Shown here one piece after another: positions 61,801-64,000 of a stretch of 64,000 nt of DNA. The notes under the pieces are model-generated. The model was given only the letters and a program-made list of their open reading frames with translations, was not told where the DNA came from and made no database searches. Source of the stretch: Pelecanus crispus (Eukaryota; Chordata; Aves; Pelecaniformes; Pelecanidae); NCBI RefSeq assembly GCF_030463565.1, contig NC_134649.1:37473044-37537043 (forward strand), read 5' to 3'. The stretch's first letter is position 1, and every line of letters begins with the position of its first letter. The position numbers and the translations under genes were made by a program.

Positions 61801-62951
61801 CCAAACTGCACGATGCAGGTGCTCAGAGATGGATCAATTTGTGCATAGAGAAGTGGAGTGTCTTAAAGGGTTGGAGGGGGAACTAGAACCAGCATGTATT
61901 GTCCAGAGAAGCAGTACTGTTGTAAGAAGCATCACACATTGAAGGGACTTTCTCCTCTAATGAAAAGTAGTTTTGATCAGTTTTTTATAAATACACCCTC
62001 AGTTTCTTGTAACAGGTGCCCCCAGACTCTTTCTGGCAGATGTAGCTGAACTTTATTTAGACAGTACGTGTGGTAACCTACTTTATAAAAATAATACTCC
62101 TTTTCCTATTGTCTTTGGACTTGCTGAACTGGACAGAGGCTACATTTTATTATGACATAGATCCTATTCCATGACTTTTTTTCTTCTGAAAATATCTACT
62201 GAGGTGTATCCATTAATTAAAATTCAGGAAAGGCACTGGCTGTGGTGCTGTGGAGTATTCACATATAGCTGCTGCCAGCAAAAATTGTGTGGGACTAGCA
62301 GGCTGCGGGACAAATTAATGCCGGAGACATGTGTGGCCTGGGAGGTGGGCAGATGCACAGCCCGAGTCACGAGCAGTGATCTGGTCTCCCCGGAGACCTC
62401 TTATCCCTCCAGGCAGAGCTGAGGTAGCAAAACTAGAGCAGTACAGAGACAGTAACAAGCAGCATAACTGTCCGGGGGTGGTGTAGGTTGGAACAGGCGG
62501 TATTTCAAGGTGGCCAGATGGATGCTTTTTCTGGGTTCAGTAATTACGTAACTATGGGATGTGTCCTGGGACTCTGCAGGGGAGGCTTTTAATTATTCAG
62601 ATCAAGTTTGCCCAGATCCTCGTCAGTGGAGGGAAAAAAATTGAGAATTCTTGTGATTATTTTTAAACTGCTTTGGAAACGCATGATGCAGAAGGCGTGT
62701 GGTGTGCTTAAACAGGGGGAAAAACACCCTTATAGCTCAGTAAATACAGGAATGAGGAACAGCATAATCAGTGTTAAATATCTGTATTAAATGTGTGACT
62801 TCCCAGCTGCCGCTGCAGAACAGTGTTTCACATCCTCAGAAGAACTAATGGCGGGACCTTTATCTTGCAGATCATCAAAAGATGTGCTACTCTGCACTGG
62901 TGCTGGCAATGATGTTCTCCATGGGAGAGCCCCTGCCATATCATCACTATG
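16674..62951 (+). CDS. NCKIPSD: NCK-interacting protein with SH3 domain (SPIN90), nine coding exons (3' partial)
   Basis: Exons 16674-16844, 38332-38444, 39218-39419, 43826-43913, 46048-46676, 54493-54663, 55722-55808, 57295-57433 and 62871-62951 join in phase into 560 residues and one extra base. The protein is an adaptor of the actin cytoskeleton: its SH3 domain and proline-rich motifs bind partners such as Nck and WASP-family proteins, and its C-terminal leucine-rich domain binds Arp2/3. Seen: SH3 (residues about 1-57, with ALYSF, WW and the YAPASYL end), a basic/helical part (58-162), a Pro/Ser-rich linker (163-330 with PPPP and two AAPAPPA blocks), then a helical region matching the SPIN90/Ldb17 domain (from about 345 to the end of the window). 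The human protein has 722 residues, so roughly 160 residues lie to the right. The start at 16674 is chosen because the SH3 domain begins there. Confidence 0.95.
17803..17835. promoter_or_regulatory. Pair of TAATTA homeodomain-type sites
   Basis: TAATTA occurs at 17803-17808 and again at 17830-17835, 27 bases apart, in otherwise complex sequence about 1 kb into intron 1. Such pairs are bound by many homeodomain proteins. Two hexamers are weak evidence by themselves. Confidence 0.2.
23370..23384 (+). repeat. T homopolymer run
   Basis: About 15 T in a row in NCKIPSD intron 1. No attached retrotransposon body was recognised on either side. Confidence 0.8.
23977..24006. repeat. Perfect 11-bp inverted repeat (hairpin)
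   Basis: AGTACAAGCAG at 23977-23987 and its exact reverse complement CTGCTTGTACT at 23996-24006 enclose an 8-base loop (CCCTTGGA). The next bases outward do not pair. It lies in NCKIPSD intron 1. No T run follows. The function is unknown. Confidence 0.85.
25859..25880 (+). repeat. A homopolymer run
   Basis: 22 A in a row in NCKIPSD intron 1. The sequence before it does not read as a processed gene copy or a known retroposon, so it is listed as a simple repeat. Confidence 0.9.
29375..29393 (+). repeat. G homopolymer run (G19)
   Basis: Nineteen consecutive G in NCKIPSD intron 1, followed by CGGGC. It encodes a proline run in a chance minus-strand open frame. The exact length is prone to sequencing error. 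Confidence 0.92.
29780..29885 (-). mobile_element. Short CR1 LINE 3' end with flanking duplication
   Basis: AGAATCATAGAATCG followed by TTGGTTGGAAAAGACCTTTA and AGTCCAACCATTAACCTACA is the reverse complement of the CR1 3' tail, severely 5' truncated (about 90 to 105 bases). The element is bracketed by near-identical sequences, GGTTTTTCCATAT on the left (29768-29780) and GGTTTTCCATAT on the right (29886-29897), which look like a target-site duplication. Confidence 0.85.
31878..31919. repeat. AT-rich TATG/TATA simple repeat
   Basis: Alternating TATG, TGTA and TATA units in NCKIPSD intron 1 with imperfect dyad symmetry around AATTTATA. Low-complexity DNA that melts easily. No function is claimed. 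Confidence 0.75.
36893..36913 (+). repeat. (AAAC)n microsatellite
   Basis: About five AAAC units in NCKIPSD intron 1. Confidence 0.8.
37016..37035 (+). repeat. C homopolymer run (C20)
   Basis: Twenty C in a row, directly after ACCACTACCCA, in NCKIPSD intron 1. It mirrors the G19 run 7.6 kb to the left. Confidence 0.92.
38332..38444 (+). CDS. NCKIPSD: NCKIPSD coding exon 2
   Basis: The acceptor GTTTCTCAG ends at 38331 and the donor CTCCA|GTAAGT begins at 38445. The exon starts in phase 0 with [20 protein letters not shown] and ends two bases into the Gln codon of VLQ. This helical segment follows the SH3 domain directly and is strongly conserved with the human protein as remembered. Confidence 0.95.
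38445..39217 (+). other. NCKIPSD: NCKIPSD intron 2
   Basis: A 773-base intron, phase 2, with canonical ends. I see nothing else in it. Confidence 0.92.
39218..39419 (+). CDS. NCKIPSD: NCKIPSD coding exon 3
   Basis: The acceptor CCGTTTCAG ends at 39217. The first base completes CAA (Gln). It encodes [14 protein letters not shown], then a Ser/Thr-rich part, [20 protein letters not shown] and an acidic [11 protein letters not shown] end. The donor is TATCAG|GTAACA, phase 0. This is the linker between SH3 and the proline-rich region; the basic RKETVSRKG part may be a phosphorylation site, which is only an inference. Confidence 0.95.
39420..43825 (+). other. NCKIPSD: NCKIPSD intron 3
   Basis: A 4.4-kb phase-0 intron. 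I looked here for a 21-base microexon encoding the seven residues (IPLPSSQ) known from the human protein and did not find one: the CAGGT sites in it are not preceded by matching codons. An A12 run near 39880 and a T run near 39975 are simple repeats. No gene or transposon was recognised. Confidence 0.85.
43826..43913 (+). CDS. NCKIPSD: NCKIPSD coding exon 4: proline-rich segment
   Basis: The acceptor TTCCTTATAG ends at 43825 and the donor TTAAAA|GTAAGG begins at 43914. It encodes [20 protein letters not shown] and then NAQIAAPVK, ending one base into an Asn codon. The PxxP and PPPP runs flanked by basic residues are the kind of sites SH3 domains bind. The human protein as I remember it has seven more residues (IPLPSSQ) just before the first IPPQP; they are not encoded here. 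Confidence 0.92.
43914..46047 (+). other. NCKIPSD: NCKIPSD intron 4
   Basis: A 2.1-kb phase-1 intron. It holds the 22-base direct repeat at 44021/44069. The rest is unique sequence with chance open frames only. Confidence 0.88.
44021..44090 (+). repeat. 22-base direct repeat, 48-base period
   Basis: 44021-44042 and 44069-44090 both read TCCTAAATTCCTAT(A/G)G and then GTTTTA, 21 of 22 bases alike. The 26 bases between are AT-rich. Confidence 0.85.
46048..46676 (+). CDS. NCKIPSD: NCKIPSD coding exon 5: Ser/Pro-rich linker and start of the helical domain
   Basis: This is the largest exon, 629 bases. The acceptor CCCTTTCAG ends at 46047 and the donor AGTAAG|GTAACG begins at 46677, phase 0. It encodes [35 protein letters not shown], two near-copies of a K(R/K)AAPAPPA motif, and then the well-conserved [15 protein letters not shown] block (here [15 protein letters not shown]) with helices up to [11 protein letters not shown]. 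The frame stays open for 52 more codons into the intron, so its retention would add an unrelated tail. Confidence 0.94.
46677..54492 (+). other. NCKIPSD: NCKIPSD intron 5
   Basis: A 7.8-kb phase-0 intron. A minus-strand open frame of 225 codons (50512-51189) lies here, but it has no recognisable domain, biased composition or splice context. The stretch 47880-49300 is AT-rich and almost free of open frames. It may contain old repeats that I cannot name. Confidence 0.85.
54493..54663 (+). CDS. NCKIPSD: NCKIPSD coding exon 6
   Basis: The acceptor CTATCGTGCAG ends at 54492 and the donor ATCCTG|GTGAGT begins at 54664. It is 57 codons in phase 0, from [20 protein letters not shown] through [19 protein letters not shown] to YLEELLRIL. 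It belongs to the SPIN90/Ldb17 leucine-rich, all-helical domain that contacts the Arp2/3 complex. Conservation with human is very high. Confidence 0.96.
54664..55721 (+). other. NCKIPSD: NCKIPSD intron 6
   Basis: A 1.06-kb phase-0 intron. The exon 6 frame stays open for 75 codons past the donor, without conservation. Nothing else was seen. Confidence 0.9.
55722..55808 (+). CDS. NCKIPSD: NCKIPSD coding exon 7
   Basis: The acceptor CTGCTTCCAG ends at 55721 and the donor CAGATG|GTAAGG begins at 55809. It is 29 codons in phase 0, [20 protein letters not shown] followed by LSLVAYYQM. Part of the SPIN90/Ldb17 domain. Its short size explains why no long open frame marks it. Confidence 0.95.
55809..57294 (+). 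other. NCKIPSD: NCKIPSD intron 7
   Basis: A 1.5-kb phase-0 intron. It contains the AT-rich repeat block at 56966. No other structure was recognised. Confidence 0.9.
56966..57032. repeat. AT-rich tandem and inverted repeat block
   Basis: Units of the type TATGATTTGTGGTT, TATGATATA and ATATGGTTTATATGATTTGT repeat about three times. The two ends (ATGATACATATGAT and ATGATTTGTATCAT) are partly reverse complements, so the block is both a short minisatellite and a possible cruciform. Confidence 0.7.
57295..57433 (+). CDS. NCKIPSD: NCKIPSD coding exon 8
   Basis: The acceptor ATTATTTTTGCAG ends at 57294 and the donor CACAAG|GTGAGC begins at 57434. It encodes [34 protein letters not shown] and [12 protein letters not shown], then one base of an Asp codon. 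It is a leucine-rich helical repeat of the SPIN90/Ldb17 domain. Confidence 0.96.
57434..62870 (+). other. NCKIPSD: NCKIPSD intron 8
   Basis: A 5.4-kb phase-1 intron. A 12-base unit (ATATTTGGAGCC) is repeated at 58453 and 58467. Open frames of up to 143 codons (60043-60474) are not recognisable and have no supporting splice sites. Confidence 0.86.
58453..58478 (+). repeat. Two 12-base direct repeats
   Basis: ATATTTGGAGCC occurs at 58453-58464 and 58467-58478, separated by two bases. A small local duplication. Confidence 0.75.
62871..62951 (+). CDS. NCKIPSD: NCKIPSD coding exon 9 (last in the window)
   Basis: The acceptor TTATCTTGCAG ends at 62870 and the donor TATG|GTAAGA begins at 62952. 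It encodes [20 protein letters not shown] followed by PLPYHHY and one base of the next codon (Glu in human). The remaining exons of the SPIN90/Ldb17 domain and the stop codon are beyond the right end of the window. Confidence 0.95.
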
Positions 62952-64000
62952 GTAAGAGCAGCTTATGCTTATGGCTTGGTAGGACAGCAGACATGATGGT
63001 GGGACACCTGGGGCATCCCGGCAGGTGCAGGGAAGGGACCTTTCTTGGTGGCCAAGGTGGGGACAGCTAGGAGAAAGCCCAGCATGAACAGGGCAAGAGT
63101 AGGGTCTGCTCTTTATCAACAGAACCTGGCTGCTGAAACACTGGGCGGAGATGCCAGATTTCCAGAGCGAGCAGCACAAATCTGAGTTAGAGCAGTGGGG
63201 GACAGATGCCATGCTGCAGAGAGGTGGATTTGCCCATCACTGTGACTAAGCGATGTTTCGTTTTACCTCTGCCCTGCGTGAAAGCACGCACCTCTTGCCT
63301 CGGAGACATTCTGTCTGCTGATGTGGCTGAGAGCCCAAATCACTCCATGAATGCCCACTAAAGCTGTCAGCTGCGTAATGTGGCCTCTTCTTGGTCTCCT
63401 TTCTAATGGGATGGTGCAGCCCTGTGTATTTCAAGCTCTTGGGGAAGGCGGAGATGATTAAGGGTACTGCAGTCAATAGGGAAGTGCAAATGTGCCAGAC
63501 CTGCCTGTTTTATCCTTTGTCCTTTCATTCCAACCTTCAGCCAGAAAGCACTGCCTGCCTGATTCTTCCCCTGGCCATGTTGTGTTCCCCATATTTGGGA
63601 CACTCTGGGCCCAGTTTTTCTTGAAATGCAGTAGAGATTGTTGTAAGCATCTCCTCAGCAGCTTTACCTTAACACCCTGGTAAACACATACAAGATTTAA
63701 GCCAGTGCAGTAGAGACTGTGGAATGAGCCTCCACACCTCCTGCTTTTCTTTCCTCGTGTAACCCTGGCAATTATTTCCTGCAGGTGGACTTATTTGCAT
63801 GAGCTCCTGAGCTTTCCTAATAGCTAAATTGAAAAATGGGTTATTACTAATGATCTGGATGATTACTTTTTTTTTTAATAGATGGATTGAACCAATGGTC
63901 AAGAATACAAATCTCTTCCTACCTGAAGCCTTCATTGGCAGCAGTAGTGTTGGAACAACAGCTAGAGCAGGATTTGGTGTTTTATTTGCTCTGAAAAAAT
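62952..64000 (+). other. NCKIPSD: NCKIPSD intron 9 (cut by the window end)
   Basis: The next exon should start with two bases completing Glu and then His-Leu-Gly. I did not find it before 64000, so the intron runs past the window. A T run near 63869 precedes a chance acceptor (AATAG). Confidence 0.8.

Noticed and set aside
63580..63640. Weak likeness (GT..AQF.L) to the start of the next NCKIPSD exon
   Set aside because: About six of twelve residues fit, but there is no acceptor giving the required Glu-His-Leu-Gly start and the frame soon diverges. Taken as coincidence; the real exon is probably outside the window.

Overview
The window is vertebrate nuclear DNA, most likely from a bird. It carries exons of two ordinary, well-known genes, both on the + strand: the 3' part of an inositol hexakisphosphate kinase (IP6K2) and most of NCKIPSD (SPIN90). 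Every exon I call has a GT/AG splice junction, and the reading phase carries correctly from each exon to the next. The bird assignment rests on three CR1 LINE pieces, the low density of other recognisable repeats and the very GC-rich promoter region. It is an inference. The same gene order and relative orientation is known on human 3p21.31.

Layout. 1-6419: introns and the last four coding exons of IP6K2; the N-terminal exon(s) lie to the left. The first intron also holds a likely alternative last exon (from 419) whose first new codon appears to be a stop. 6420 to about 6710: short IP6K2 3' UTR with one AATAAA. About 6710-15800: intergenic DNA, partly very GC-rich, with many overlapping but meaningless open frames and a few short lower-GC islands that look regulatory. 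About 15800-17130: CpG island and promoter of NCKIPSD, with a GGGGC array and a CAT microsatellite running directly into the start codon. 16674-62951: nine coding exons of NCKIPSD, with a first intron of 21.5 kb. The last coding exons are beyond the right end.

Function. IP6K2 makes the inositol pyrophosphate 5-IP7 from IP6. NCKIPSD is a cytoskeletal adaptor with an N-terminal SH3 domain, a proline/serine-rich linker and a C-terminal SPIN90/Ldb17 leucine-rich domain that binds Arp2/3. They are neighbours by synteny; nothing here shows that they act together.

I saw no rRNA, tRNA, CRISPR, integrated virus, toxin gene or novel multi-gene system. The observations most worth checking are the IP6K2 short-isoform exon, the long in-frame open stretch and CAT repeat before the NCKIPSD start, the NCKIPSD exon 3/4 junction, a perfect 11-bp hairpin in intron 1 and the low-GC islands between the genes. 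All homology statements come from recognition by eye and from memory of the human proteins; no search was run.
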